The translations under genes and the position numbers were made by a program. This document shows, piece after piece, positions 35,559-44,137 of a stretch of 64,000 nucleotides of DNA (the first letter of the stretch is position 1; every line of letters starts with the position of its first letter). The notes beneath the pieces are model-generated. The model saw nothing but the letters and a program-made list of their open reading frames with translations. It made no database searches and was not told the DNA's origin. The DNA is from Yoonia sp. I 8.24 (GTDB lineage Bacteria > Pseudomonadota > Alphaproteobacteria > Rhodobacterales > Rhodobacteraceae), in NCBI RefSeq assembly GCF_022096995.1, contig NZ_JACXGQ010000003.1:1-64000 (forward strand). Direction: 5' to 3'.

Positions 35559-36428
35559 TTACTGGCTACCCTCAAAGATCGGCGCAATCTGCTTGATCTC
35601 TTTCCTTATGTGTTCACAAAACAAGGATACCCGCTTGGTGTCACGCAGATCTCGATGGTAGAGACACCACAGACCAAGATCGTGTTTCTTTTCAGGTGCG
35701 CGAAACCGGGTGAGGGCCGGATCGCTATCCCCCATGAAGCAGGGCAAATAACCAACGCCTAGCCCCTCGCGCAGAGCCGCGGCAGTGACCGATGTTTCGT
35801 CAACGCAAAACGCATGATCTGCTGCTGGGTAGGCGTCTTTTGTCCAGTTTCTGTGGTAGTCGCAGCAATCAACACCGATCCACCGTTCGACCGCCTTCCC
35901 TTGCCTCACCTCTTCGCAATATCTAATCGATCCGTAAACCGCAGAGGAAACAGTGGCGAGCCGCGTCCCGATCAGCGTTTCTGCGGGCGCATTGGTTTGG
36001 CGAAGGGCGATGTCTGCGTCTCTTTCCGAGAGGCGCACTGAATCATTTGTGACGTCTACCCGAAGGATAATCTTTGGATGGGCTTCGCTGAATCGGGCAA
36101 AAATGGGCATGAGGAGAGAAGACGCCATATTTGCGATTGCCGAGACCTTAAGTTCGCCGGAGGCTACATCGCTTTGACCCGCACTTGCTGTTTCAAATGC
36201 CAGCAACTCTTGCTCCATCCTGAGAGCCGATGCGCGCAGGTCTTTTCCCGTCCCTGTCAGGACATACCCATGCGCGCTGCGTTCAACTAATGGCGCAGCA
36301 AGATTACTTTCCATCGCATGAATGCGCCGCGAGATGGTCGAGTGTTGCACTCCCAATCGCTTGGCTGCGGCCCCAAAAGAACCTTCCCGTGCAAACGCGA
36401 GAAATATGCGCGCGTCATCCCAATTCAT
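35559..36428 (-). CDS. LysR family transcriptional regulator
   Basis: 289 residues. N-terminal winged HTH (IFLAFAREGSFGAAAKRLGVQHSTISRRIHAME split across the pattern), then a periplasmic-binding-like effector domain (LKVSAIANMASSLLMPIFARF). Divergent from the truncated haemoglobin gene with 156 bp between, so it may control it. Ligand unknown. Confidence 0.92.
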   Translation of the reverse strand: MNWDDARIFLAFAREGSFGAAAKRLGVQHSTISRRIHAMESNLAAPLVERSAHGYVLTGTGKDLRASALRMEQELLAFETASAGQSDVASGELKVSAIANMASSLLMPIFARFSEAHPKIILRVDVTNDSVRLSERDADIALRQTNAPAETLIGTRLATVSSAVYGSIRYCEEVRQGKAVERWIGVDCCDYHRNWTKDAYPAADHAFCVDETSVTAAALREGLGVGYLPCFMGDSDPALTRFRAPEKKHDLGLWCLYHRDLRDTKRVSLFCEHIRKEIKQIAPIFEGSQ

Positions 36429-36584
36429 TGCGCACTCTCCTCGTGCATTCCTGCAAATCGCATTTTCAAACTTCGCGAGTTTTCAAAACACTGGGTGAAT
36501 GCTTGGCTGATCGCAACAAAAAAGGTTTTTCGTCGTGCTTGGGCCCTCGAAAGCCCGACACTATTTTAAAAAAGGGGGGTTGAG

Positions 36585-36953
36585 ATGACCGTTTCACTAT
36601 ACGACAGGCTTGGCGGCTATGATGCACTTGCGATGTTTGCAACACAGGTTGTTGAAAGAGCGCAGAAGCACGATGAACTGGCGCGGTTTTGGCTCAACCG
36701 AAATGAGGATACAAATGCCCGCGACCTGCAATCACTCATTGATTTTCTCGTCAACTCCACCGGCGGGCAGATGTATTACCGGGGGCGCGACATGGCGCTT
36801 GCACACAAGGGCATGGGAATCACATCGAACGATTGGAAGTGCTTTATCGGTATTGTCGTCGGCGTTGCGGGTGAAATGGGTGTCGGCGAAGCCGAAGGCA
36901 GTGAGGTCATGAGATTTTTGGATACTTTGAAAGATGATATCGTTTCTGCATAG
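36585..36953 (+). CDS. Group I truncated haemoglobin
   Basis: 122 residues. Two-on-two globin pattern: SLYDRLGGYDALAMFATQVVERA at the N-terminus and the F-helix ALAHKGMGIT with proximal His74. AAAGGGGGG precedes the ATG. Such proteins bind O2 or NO; involvement in nitrosative or oxygen stress is a family-based inference. Divergent from a LysR gene. Confidence 0.88.
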   Translation: MTVSLYDRLGGYDALAMFATQVVERAQKHDELARFWLNRNEDTNARDLQSLIDFLVNSTGGQMYYRGRDMALAHKGMGITSNDWKCFIGIVVGVAGEMGVGEAEGSEVMRFLDTLKDDIVSA

Positions 36954-37025
36954 TTCCTGAGATTTGGCCCTTTTGAGGCCAGTCCCCCATTTAACGTTCG
37001 ACCAGATTTAAGAAGGAACAATGAC

Positions 37026-37538
37026 ATGACTGAAACAATCGGACCGTTCGTAGGTGGCTGTGCGTGTGGCCATGTGCGCTATGAAATGGCGTCTGAGCCG
37101 ATGATCGTTCACGGGTGTCATTGCCGCTGGTGCCAACGCGAAAGCGGCGCATCTTTTGCTGTCAACGCGTTGATTGAGTCCGACCGCGTTACGGTGACGA
37201 AGGGCGAAGTTTCCGAGATCATGACGCCATCGCAAAGCGGTCTTGGCCAAAGGTTTGCACGGTGCCCAAGTTGCCATGTGACCCTCTGGACGAACTATCT
37301 CAGCATGCGCGGTGGTTTGGGAGAGGTCGTGCGGTTTGTCCGTGTGGGCACGCTTGATAACCCGGATCCTTTTTCGCCGGACGTCCATATTTTCACATCG
37401 ACGAAGCAGCCGTGGGTCATTCTGCCTCCTGATGTGCCCGCCTTTGAAGAATATTTCACGATCAGGGACATTTGGTCGCCGGAAAGCCTTACCCGGCGGG
37501 CGATCTTGCACAAGATAACGGGCACGACCGCTCCATGA
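37026..37538 (+). CDS. GFA family (glutathione-dependent formaldehyde-activating type) protein
   Basis: 170 residues with the GFA zinc sites: CACGHVRYE, CHCRWCQRESGASFAVNA and CPSCHVTLW. Named after glutathione-formaldehyde enzymes, but most members are uncharacterised. AAGGAAC upstream of the ATG. Separated from the globin gene by 72 bp. Confidence 0.88.
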   Translation: MTETIGPFVGGCACGHVRYEMASEPMIVHGCHCRWCQRESGASFAVNALIESDRVTVTKGEVSEIMTPSQSGLGQRFARCPSCHVTLWTNYLSMRGGLGEVVRFVRVGTLDNPDPFSPDVHIFTSTKQPWVILPPDVPAFEEYFTIRDIWSPESLTRRAILHKITGTTAP

Positions 37539-37808
37539 AGTAACGAACGATCGCTCAGAATAGCAAAAGCAGACGTTAGCAGTTGAAATTCGAACGGCCG
37601 TAAAGTCCCGCACTATTGGCCTTCCTTGGGGCCGCCGCAGTGTTCGGACTGGGGCAGTATGACATAGTGCGACCCGTTGGCCCAAATCACAAGAACCGAC
37701 GTACCACATCAAACACACCCGACGTTTCACGCCAAGCAACCTAACGTCACGCTTGATCGGAAACATAGATCAAAGGCATGGTTTGGGCAGTTCTAGGGAG
37801 GAATGAAC

Positions 37809-38198
37809 ATGAAAACTCGGATTATCGCGATCTTCGCGGCGATGACATTTGGCGCGCAGGCACATGCCCAAGATGCGGCCTTTGGGACTTGGCAGACAGA
37901 GGTTGACGACGGCACGTTTGCCTATGTCACAGTTGCCCCATGCGGCGAGACGATTTGCGGCACGCTTGCGCGCACATTTAACAGCGAAGGCGAATATCAG
38001 TCAGAAAACATCGGTCGGCAAATCGTGACCAATATGGTGCCGCAAGGCGGCGGCGAATATGAGGGCCAAGTCTGGCGCCCTTCAAACAACAAAACCTATA
38101 TCGGTAAAATGGAAGTTTCAGGCGATGCGCTGCGTTTGCGCGGTTGTGTGGCTGGCGGGTTGATCTGTGCCAGCCAAAATTGGGTGCGCGTTCAGTAG
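37809..38198 (+). CDS. Exported DUF2147 protein
   Basis: 129 residues from the ATG at 37809, which has GGGAGG at good spacing (the ATG at 37803 is too close). Signal peptide MKTRIIAIFAAMTFGAQAHAQ, then the lipocalin-like DUF2147 domain: GTWQTEVDDGTFAYVTVAPCG, ICGTLAR and LRGCVAGGLICASQNWVRV. Periplasmic; role unknown. The 270-bp gap before it shows nothing recognisable. Confidence 0.87.
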   Translation: MKTRIIAIFAAMTFGAQAHAQDAAFGTWQTEVDDGTFAYVTVAPCGETICGTLARTFNSEGEYQSENIGRQIVTNMVPQGGGEYEGQVWRPSNNKTYIGKMEVSGDALRLRGCVAGGLICASQNWVRVQ

Positions 38199-38214
38199 CA
38201 TGTTGTCTACTCTT

Positions 38215-38241
38215 AGGCCCTTGCGTTGCGCAGGGGCCTTT
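38215..38241 (+). terminator. Intrinsic terminator after the DUF2147 gene
   Basis: An 11-bp stem AGGCCCTTGCG/CGCAGGGGCCT (one T-G pair), a TTG loop, and a short T run. Seventeen bases after the stop codon. Confidence 0.8.
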
Positions 38242-38287
38242 CCCATATGAGTGAACACCTAAAGCGTTCCTGTTGTGGTGATCTGAT

Positions 38288-39151
38288 TTAGGCGCGGTGT
38301 CCGATTATTTTGGCGCGCATGACGCTATAAACGAGCCCAATTTCAAGCAGCTTGATCACAGGGTGCGACAGGTAAAAGTTCTTTGGTTGGTCAAAGAAGG
38401 ATGTGTTTGGCGCGGGCCAATATGAATTTAAGTCAAAGATACGCGCAAAGCTGTAGGACGATACAAACGAGATAACCACAAGCCACAACGCGGTATTTGA
38501 TCTTAGCCAAAGTGCGAGTGCAATTGCGACAGGCATCGCGAGGTTTCTGATGTCAGACATAAGAAACCGCACCGGATCATCCCTTCGGGCTGCCAGCGGG
38601 TGCAAGAGGTCGAAAACCAACTCGCTTATCGGATTGAGCGCCAAGATCGTGAACCAGATGGTGATCAGCCAATAGAGCGCGGTCATCCAGATTTCGCGGG
38701 GTGATTGTGAATTCTCTACCGTGCTGGCTGGACGAAAAACACCTTGTATACGTGCGTGGATGAGTTCGAGGCTGGATAGTACCGCAAGTGCCACCCAAGC
38801 CAGCTGTACCCACCCCGGGGCGATCCAGCGAACTCCCCCGTAATAGCTTCCCTTCAGAACGAAAAGGTCTTGCGTACTACCATGAAATATAACGGGCGCC
38901 ACAACACCTGCCGCCATCACACAAAAAAGCGGAAGGGTGGTGTAGCGATGGTTGTGGAAGGCCCACAATAGCCCTGCGGCAAGACCGGAAAGCAACAAAC
39001 CGGCGATGAAAGTCTGCGTAGATGGGATGCCAGCACCCCAAAAACCGTATTCAAGTATGACTTGTGCTTGTCGCCAAACAGCCAAAAGCGCAAGAATTCC
39101 AACCCATAGAGAAAGAACGTATGTTGCGCCCCAAAACGGATTATATTTCAT
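38288..39151 (-). CDS. Multi-pass membrane protein of unknown function
   Basis: 287 residues from the ATG at 39149-39151 (MKYNPFWGATYVLSLWVG); a longer frame to 39292 would add a non-hydrophobic, unlikely leader and overlap lytic transglycosylase. Seven or eight hydrophobic segments spread over the length, with charged loops (ARRDDPVRF). No motif recognised. Directly after the transglycosylase gene on the same strand. Confidence 0.65.
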   Translation of the reverse strand: MKYNPFWGATYVLSLWVGILALLAVWRQAQVILEYGFWGAGIPSTQTFIAGLLLSGLAAGLLWAFHNHRYTTLPLFCVMAAGVVAPVIFHGSTQDLFVLKGSYYGGVRWIAPGWVQLAWVALAVLSSLELIHARIQGVFRPASTVENSQSPREIWMTALYWLITIWFTILALNPISELVFDLLHPLAARRDDPVRFLMSDIRNLAMPVAIALALWLRSNTALWLVVISFVSSYSFARIFDLNSYWPAPNTSFFDQPKNFYLSHPVIKLLEIGLVYSVMRAKIIGHRA

Positions 39152-39197
39152 CTTTTGTTTGTCCGTTCGTATCTGTTGCGCGGCAATGACGGTGAAT

Positions 39198-39671
39198 TTA
39201 GCCTTCCCGCAGGCCCGTTTCGACCAGCATACCACGATCGCGCGCTTCGTAATAGTAGCCGCGCGCGTACCAGCTGACAGCTGTGGCTTCATCGCCGTAA
39301 GACAGCAGCCAAGCCCCGCGCAGGTATTTGCCTGCGTACATCAAGTTGGTTTCCGCATCTAGCAGGCTTTCGGGTGATCCCTGGTGCCCCATCGTGCGTG
39401 CGGTTTGCGGCAGGATTTGCATCAGCCCGTAATAGGGCCCATTGCGGGCGGCGGGGTTATGGGTGCTTTCACGGACGATCACACGGTGGAGCAATGTGAC
39501 CGGAATATCGTGGATGTCGGCGTATTTGTTGATCAGGGCGCGCAGTTCAGGGGTTTCATTCGGGTAAAGTGGAATGTCACGCGCTGTTTGCTCCGTGTCC
39601 CGACGGTTCCGGCGCCCGCAGCCCGCCAATGTGCTGGCGGTTGCGATGATCATTGTGCGGCGTGTCAGCAT
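39198..39671 (-). CDS. Lipoprotein lytic transglycosylase (SLT domain)
   Basis: 157 residues. Lipobox TLAGCGRR near residue 20, so an outer- or inner-membrane lipoprotein. SLT fold: catalytic Glu68 in IVRESTHNP, then GPYYGLMQILPQTARTMG and GAWLLSYGDEATAVSWYARG. Cleaves peptidoglycan glycan strands. ATG at 39669-39671 has GGAG upstream. Seventeen bases after the hisH stop, so read through with the his genes. Confidence 0.92.
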   Translation of the reverse strand: MLTRRTMIIATASTLAGCGRRNRRDTEQTARDIPLYPNETPELRALINKYADIHDIPVTLLHRVIVRESTHNPAARNGPYYGLMQILPQTARTMGHQGSPESLLDAETNLMYAGKYLRGAWLLSYGDEATAVSWYARGYYYEARDRGMLVETGLREG

Positions 39672-39687
39672 CACTGTCTCCAATCGG

Positions 39688-40326
39688 TTATGGCGCCCAG
39701 GTTAGGAAGTTTCCGATCATACGCAAACCCGCCTCTTGGCTTTTTTCAGGGTGGAATTGCATCCCGATCACATTGTCTTTTCCAATAATCGCAGTGACAT
39801 CGCCCCCGTAATCCACATGGGCCAGCCGCTCAGCGGGGTTTGTCACCTGCATTGCATAGGAATGCACAAAATAGGCGTGATCACCTGTCGCGATCCCGTC
39901 AAGTACTGGGTGCGGGGTATCGATCACCAGATCGTTCCAGCCCATATGCGGTACCTTTAGTGTTGGATCAGTCGGCGTGATTTTGCGAATGTCACCCGCG
40001 ATCCAGTCAAAGCCGGGGGTTTCTTCATATTCGTGCCCTGTGCTGGCCATGAGCTGCATTCCCACGCAAATCCCCAGAAAGGGACGCGCTTTGACGGTGA
40101 CTGCTTCGATGACCGCCTCGGCCAATGCAGAGCGCGCAAACAGCTCTTCGCGGCAATGTGGGAATGCCCCGTCGCCGGGCAGCACGATGCGGTCCGCACG
40201 CGCCACCACATCAGGATCCGAGGTCACGATGATTTTGCCGCCATCGACCTCGCGGGCCATGCGTTCAAACGCCTTTTCCGCTGAATGCAGATTGCCGCTG
40301 TCATAGTCTATCAATGCGGTCAGCAT
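39688..40326 (-). CDS. hisH: Imidazole glycerol phosphate synthase, glutamine amidotransferase subunit
   Basis: 212 residues. Class I amidotransferase: nucleophile Cys in GICVGMQLM, and the His-Glu pair in GMQFHPEKSQ. Gives ammonia to HisF. ATG at 40324-40326 with AAGGA upstream. Confidence 0.97.
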   Translation of the reverse strand: MLTALIDYDSGNLHSAEKAFERMAREVDGGKIIVTSDPDVVARADRIVLPGDGAFPHCREELFARSALAEAVIEAVTVKARPFLGICVGMQLMASTGHEYEETPGFDWIAGDIRKITPTDPTLKVPHMGWNDLVIDTPHPVLDGIATGDHAYFVHSYAMQVTNPAERLAHVDYGGDVTAIIGKDNVIGMQFHPEKSQEAGLRMIGNFLTWAP

Positions 40327-40391
40327 GGCCGGTCCTTTTTGTACCAATCTTTGCCTGCGTGAGTAGGGGCTTTTACGTGTATTGCCAAGAC

Positions 40392-40988
40392 TTAGCGCGT
40401 CACCATCCGGTCAAAGGCTGCCATCACCTGCTCAAAGGCTTGTTGTTGCGGCAGTGCGTGCAGTTCGCGCAGAAAGTTACCAGAGAGATACAGCGTCGCA
40501 TAACCGTGGATCAGTGACCAAACCTGCGCCTCAAGGATTGGCGCGGGCAGGTCATCGCGTACAAAAGGGGCGCAAGCCTGACGCAAAACTTCGTAGGCAA
40601 GATCATCATCCAATTCGACCGATACTTTGCGGTGCTCGTGTTTTTCAAAGCCAAACATCAGTCGAAACAGGGCGGGCTGAGCCGCGGCAAAATCAAGATA
40701 ACCGCGACAAATACCTTTCAGCTGCGCAAGATCATCTGCGGCACCCGCTGACGCAGCAAGCATCGCATCGCGAAACAGCGAAAGGCCATGATGTGCGATT
40801 GCCCCCTTTAACCCAACCAGCCCGTCGAAATGATGGGCGGGGGCCGCGTGCGAGACACCAGCGCGCGCCGCGCATTTGCGCAGGGTCAGCCCTTGCAATC
40901 CGTCGGATTGCAGAATGTCGATCCCCGCCTGAATGAGCGCCGCACGCAAGGCGCCATGGTGGTGTGGTTTTGTCGGGGAATGGTCCAT
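40392..40988 (-). CDS. TetR family transcriptional repressor
   Basis: 198 residues. N-terminal HTH (AALIQAGIDILQSDGLQGLTLRKCA, ARAGVSHAAPAHHFDG) and a TetR_C_33-like ligand domain. Divergent from the DUF2306 gene; two TTGAC-N3-GTCAA palindromes lie in the 78-bp gap and are its likely operators. ATG at 40986-40988. Confidence 0.9.
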   Translation of the reverse strand: MDHSPTKPHHHGALRAALIQAGIDILQSDGLQGLTLRKCAARAGVSHAAPAHHFDGLVGLKGAIAHHGLSLFRDAMLAASAGAADDLAQLKGICRGYLDFAAAQPALFRLMFGFEKHEHRKVSVELDDDLAYEVLRQACAPFVRDDLPAPILEAQVWSLIHGYATLYLSGNFLRELHALPQQQAFEQVMAAFDRMVTR

Positions 40989-41010
40989 GGGGATTATTTG
41001 CACTTGCAAT

Positions 41011-41047
41011 TTGACGCTGTCAAGTTATGTGATATTGACAGTGTCAA
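41011..41047. promoter_or_regulatory. Paired palindromic operator TTGAC-N3-GTCAA (two copies)
   Basis: Perfect palindromes TTGACGCTGTCAA at 41011-41023 and TTGACAGTGTCAA at 41035-41047, 24 bp centre to centre, within the TetR/DUF2306 divergent promoter region. Typical of an autoregulating TetR protein that also controls its neighbour. Confidence 0.75.
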
Positions 41048-41066
41048 GTTTGGTATAGGAAGTGAT

Positions 41067-41687
41067 ATGCCCAATTTCATTACGAAGGCCGGGGTCGGCT
41101 TGTTCGGGTTCTTTTGTTTGGCGGTGGGGCTCGTGTCGGCACGCCTGCTCTGGCCAGGTGTTGCCAGTGGTATGCCGCATATTGCTTATCACTATGACGC
41201 GCGGGCGATCGCGCTGTTCGGGCATATTGGGTTCGCGGTGGTGGCACTTATGCTGATGCCGTTTCAATTCAACGCACGACTGCGTGGCGCACGCCCTAAG
41301 TTGCACCGTTATATGGGGCGCAGCTATGTTGTCGCCTGCGTGATTGGAGGGATCAGCGGGCTTAGGTTGGCGATTGGCACTGAGGCGGGGCCTGTCGCGA
41401 TGTTTGGGTTTGGGCTGTTGGCCGTAATCTGGGTTTACGCAACCCTACAGGCATATCAGACAGCCCGCGCGCGCGATATTGTGCGCCATCGCCAATGGAT
41501 GATCAGATCTGGCGCGCTGACGTTCGCGGCTGTGACGCTGCGATTATACCTTGGGGTTGGGTTTGCGACCGGTGCCGATTTCGCAGAGTTTTACCCGATG
41601 GTCGCTTGGGCCTGTTGGGTGCCCAACCTGATCATCGCCGAATGGTGGTTGTTGGGCGATACCGCACGCAACCGCGCGGTATCTTGA
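41067..41687 (+). CDS. DUF2306 membrane protein
   Basis: 206 residues, about six hydrophobic segments. Conserved histidines typical of the family: HIGFAVVALMLMPFQF, LHRYMGRSYVVACVIGG, RHRQWMIRSGALTFAAVTLRLYLG. AGGAAGTG before the ATG at 41067. Probably a b-type-haem-like or transport membrane protein; function unknown. Controlled, by inference, by the divergent TetR. Ends 3 bp before the convergent hisB stop. Confidence 0.85.
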   Translation: MPNFITKAGVGLFGFFCLAVGLVSARLLWPGVASGMPHIAYHYDARAIALFGHIGFAVVALMLMPFQFNARLRGARPKLHRYMGRSYVVACVIGGISGLRLAIGTEAGPVAMFGFGLLAVIWVYATLQAYQTARARDIVRHRQWMIRSGALTFAAVTLRLYLGVGFATGADFAEFYPMVAWACWVPNLIIAEWWLLGDTARNRAVS

Positions 41688-41690
41688 ACT

Positions 41691-42278
41691 TTACAGCGCG
41701 CCCTTGGTCGATGGGATCGCGTCGGTTTTGCGCGGGTCGGTTTCCGCGGCTTCGCGCAGGGCGCGGGCGACGGCTTTGAACGCTGCCTCGGCGATGTGGT
41801 GGGCGTTAAACCCGTGCAGTTTGTCGATGTGCAGGGTGATCCCGCCGTGCGTAGACAACGCCTGAAAGAATTCGCGCACCAGTTCGGTGTCAAACGTGCC
41901 AATCTTGCCAAAGGGCAGATCAAGATTACAGATCAGATAGGGGCGGGCAGACAGATCAAGCGCGCATCGCACCTGTGCATCATCCATCGCGAGGTGGCAG
42001 CTGCCATACCGGTTTATGCCGCGTTTGTCGCCCAACGCATCCGAGAGCGCTTGGCCCAACGCGATCCCCACATCCTCGACGGTGTGGTGATCATCGATGT
42101 GCAGATCGCCGGACGCGCGGATCGTCATATCAATCAAAGCATGGCGCGACAGTTGGTCCAGCATATGGTCAAAAAAGCCAACGCCGGTCTGATTGTCATA
42201 GACCCCGGTCCCATCAAGATTCACCGTGACCGAAATATCCGTTTCGGCGGTTTTGCGTGTGATTGTGGCTGTCCGCAT
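41691..42278 (-). CDS. hisB: Imidazoleglycerol-phosphate dehydratase
   Basis: 195 residues, monofunctional dehydratase (no phosphatase domain). Two metal-site repeats: [11 protein letters not shown] with [11 protein letters not shown], and [16 protein letters not shown] with [10 protein letters not shown]. Start [14 protein letters not shown] at 42276-42278. First his gene of the minus-strand series in this window. Confidence 0.96.
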   Translation of the reverse strand: MRTATITRKTAETDISVTVNLDGTGVYDNQTGVGFFDHMLDQLSRHALIDMTIRASGDLHIDDHHTVEDVGIALGQALSDALGDKRGINRYGSCHLAMDDAQVRCALDLSARPYLICNLDLPFGKIGTFDTELVREFFQALSTHGGITLHIDKLHGFNAHHIAEAAFKAVARALREAAETDPRKTDAIPSTKGAL

Positions 42279-42426
42279 GCTGCGCGTCCTTTTGTGGTGG
42301 TGCATGTTCTATAGGGGCAACTGGGGCAGGGGCCAAGCCTGAGACAGAAATCTTACGGGTTTTCAGCAAAATTTAAGGAATCGAATCCTAGAGTGGGTGC
42401 AATCATTCATTTATCAGGAGAATCCG

Positions 42427-43107
42427 ATGAAGGCCTTAATCTTACGCAGCAACGCTGATGCCGCTGTCGCCACCGCCCGTGTATTGATCGAAAAAGGATT
42501 TCAAGTTCTTTGTGTTGAAAGCCATAAAGTTGCCTATGCGTTGGTACGGCTTGATACGATTGATCTCTTGGTCATGGATGAAACCATTAATGGCCAACTG
42601 ACCCACTCGCTGGCTCTCTCGGGTGAACGACGCAATCCTTACATCAGCACAATTCTACTGACGGAGCGGATCGGGTCGCAGACAGATGATCTTTATGACC
42701 TTATTCCTTGCCTGCATGCATTGGTTGGGCAGCGCACGCCCGCAGCTTTGCTTGGACAACTGGCCGTCGCATCGGTCAGCAATAAAGACGCTATCGCTGC
42801 GCGTGTCGCACATAATGAAATGCAAGATGCAGCCGAAGAAGCACCCGTGGATCTCACTTGGGACGGGTTTGATGTGAACGAGCCACCGATTGCCGCGGCC
42901 GCAATTGATCGCGTCGCAGACTACGAAGTTGACGATGTTGCGGTCATTGCACCGGCTTTGGATGATTTCGATGATGAAGTCGTAAACATGCTGGAAGATA
43001 TGCCAAAATTTGGTCCCGTCTATCCGCTTAAGCGTACGCCAGCACATATCGCAAAGGTCAGCATTATTGGTGAAGGTGGCCCAGCTGTCGCGACCAGCCT
43101 GCAATAG
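42427..43107 (+). CDS. Degenerate receiver-like protein
   Basis: 226 residues. The first ~115 look like a CheY-type alpha/beta domain (MKALILRSNADAAVATARVLIEKGF; DLLVMDETING; STILLTERIG). The paired acidic residues after strand 1 are missing (S, N instead of D/E), while the D in LLVMDE is retained. The rest is an acidic, low-complexity tail. AGGAGAATCCG before the ATG. May bind rather than signal. Family not named; upstream has two adjacent GANTC sites (CcrM targets). Confidence 0.6.
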   Translation: MKALILRSNADAAVATARVLIEKGFQVLCVESHKVAYALVRLDTIDLLVMDETINGQLTHSLALSGERRNPYISTILLTERIGSQTDDLYDLIPCLHALVGQRTPAALLGQLAVASVSNKDAIAARVAHNEMQDAAEEAPVDLTWDGFDVNEPPIAAAAIDRVADYEVDDVAVIAPALDDFDDEVVNMLEDMPKFGPVYPLKRTPAHIAKVSIIGEGGPAVATSLQ

Positions 43108-43136
43108 CGCATTGCGTCAAAGTTTCCAGAACGACG

Positions 43137-43163
43137 AAAGGCCACCCAATCGGGTGGCCTTTT
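43137..43163. terminator. Bidirectional terminator between receiver-like gene and tRNA-Gly
   Basis: Stem AAAGGCCACCC/GGGTGGCCTTT with an AATC loop, A run before and T run after. Serves the plus-strand gene and the minus-strand tRNA. Confidence 0.85.
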
Positions 43164-43176
43164 GCGTCTGACTAAC

Positions 43177-43251
43177 TGGAGCGGGCGAAGAGATTCGAAC
43201 TCTCGACCCTAACCTTGGCAAGGTTATGCTCTACCCCTGAGCTACGCCCGC
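43177..43251 (-). tRNA. tRNA-Gly (GCC), copy 1
   Basis: 75 nt with encoded CCA; acceptor GCGGGCG/CGCCCGC, anticodon loop TTGCCAA, T-arm loop TTCGAAT. Identical to the copy at 43389-43463. Confidence 0.97.
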
Positions 43252-43353
43252 ATCCGTTAGTGAGCAGTGATTTACAAACAGTTTACGCGCGGCGCAAGGG
43301 TTGAATGCAGAAAAGTTTTACAGAATGCGTAAAGGGGCAGGGGGTAATAACAA

Positions 43354-43384
43354 ACAAGGCCCCTCGTCGCCGAGAGGCCTTGTT
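43354..43384 (-). terminator. Terminator of tRNA-Gly copy 2
   Basis: Stem ACAAGGCCcCTCG/CGAGaGGCCTTGT with TCGC loop, just past the 3' end of the second tRNA-Gly on the minus strand, followed by TTTGTT. Confidence 0.75.
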
Positions 43385-43388
43385 TTGT

Positions 43389-43463
43389 TGGAGCGGGCGA
43401 AGAGATTCGAACTCTCGACCCTAACCTTGGCAAGGTTATGCTCTACCCCTGAGCTACGCCCGC
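43389..43463 (-). tRNA. tRNA-Gly (GCC), copy 2
   Basis: 75 nt with encoded CCA, identical to copy 1 over its full length. A recent tandem duplication or a gene-conversion pair; each has its own terminator. Confidence 0.97.
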
Positions 43464-43563
43464 ACTCCGTTCGTGGGCGTGATCTATAAAGCAATTCACC
43501 AAGGCGCAAGGGAAAAAGGCAATGCGCGTCGAATTTTTGACGAATTGGCGCGGCGTCGCTTGG

Positions 43564-44022
43564 TTAATCAAGCGGCAGTTCAAACGAAGCTTTGATCCTG
43601 TCCATGACAACAGTGGTCTTAAAGCCCTTAATGTCCGTGTTGTTGTAAAGAAAATCGCGGGTGAAGGATTCGTAGTCTTCCATATCTTTCGCGGTTACGA
43701 TCAAAACAAAGTCGGTTTCGCCGGTGACGTAGTATGCGCTTTGCACGGTGGCGCACGCGCGTACGGATTTTTTGAAACGGTCAATGATATCAGAACGCTC
43801 ACGCTCAAGTTCGACCGAGACGAGCATTGTCAGCGGGCGTCCTGTCGCGGCGGTCGAGACAACCGCAATATCGTTTTCGATTACTTTTTGGTCGCGCATC
43901 CGGTTCAAACGCCGCTGCACCGACGTGGGCGAGAGGCCAACCCGCTCTGACAACTCTGCGCTGGTGAGTTGGTTATCACGCTGCACATGATGCAGAATTT
44001 TTTTATCGATGGCGTCAATCAT
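43564..44022 (-). CDS. doeX: Lrp/AsnC family regulator of ectoine catabolism
   Basis: 152 residues. AsnC-type HTH (IDKKILHHVQRDNQLTSAELSERVGLSPTSVQRR) and a RAM ligand domain (VTGETDFVLIVTAKDMEDYESF). Divergent from doeABD, as for DoeX of Halomonas. ATG at 44020-44022. Regulation of doe genes is a family/context inference. Confidence 0.88.
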   Translation of the reverse strand: MIDAIDKKILHHVQRDNQLTSAELSERVGLSPTSVQRRLNRMRDQKVIENDIAVVSTAATGRPLTMLVSVELERERSDIIDRFKKSVRACATVQSAYYVTGETDFVLIVTAKDMEDYESFTRDFLYNNTDIKGFKTTVVMDRIKASFELPLD

Positions 44023-44137
44023 GGCGTATTTCTTAATCAATTTCAAAATGATGCGCGAATTCTGCGTCCTTATCTAAAAATTGCAGAAAAAATGCAGGTC
44101 ATAAAGCTAAAATTGCGTATCGAATCTGGAGATTTCT

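Noticed and set aside
37008..37766. Long minus-strand reading frame (252 codons) opposite the GFA gene
   Set aside because: Arginine/cysteine-rich low-quality protein, no ribosome-binding site, lies antisense to a clearly real GFA protein. Shadow frame.
37539..37802. Possible gene or RNA in the gap before the DUF2147 gene
   Set aside because: No coherent frame, no tRNA or terminator structure; left as plain intergenic sequence.
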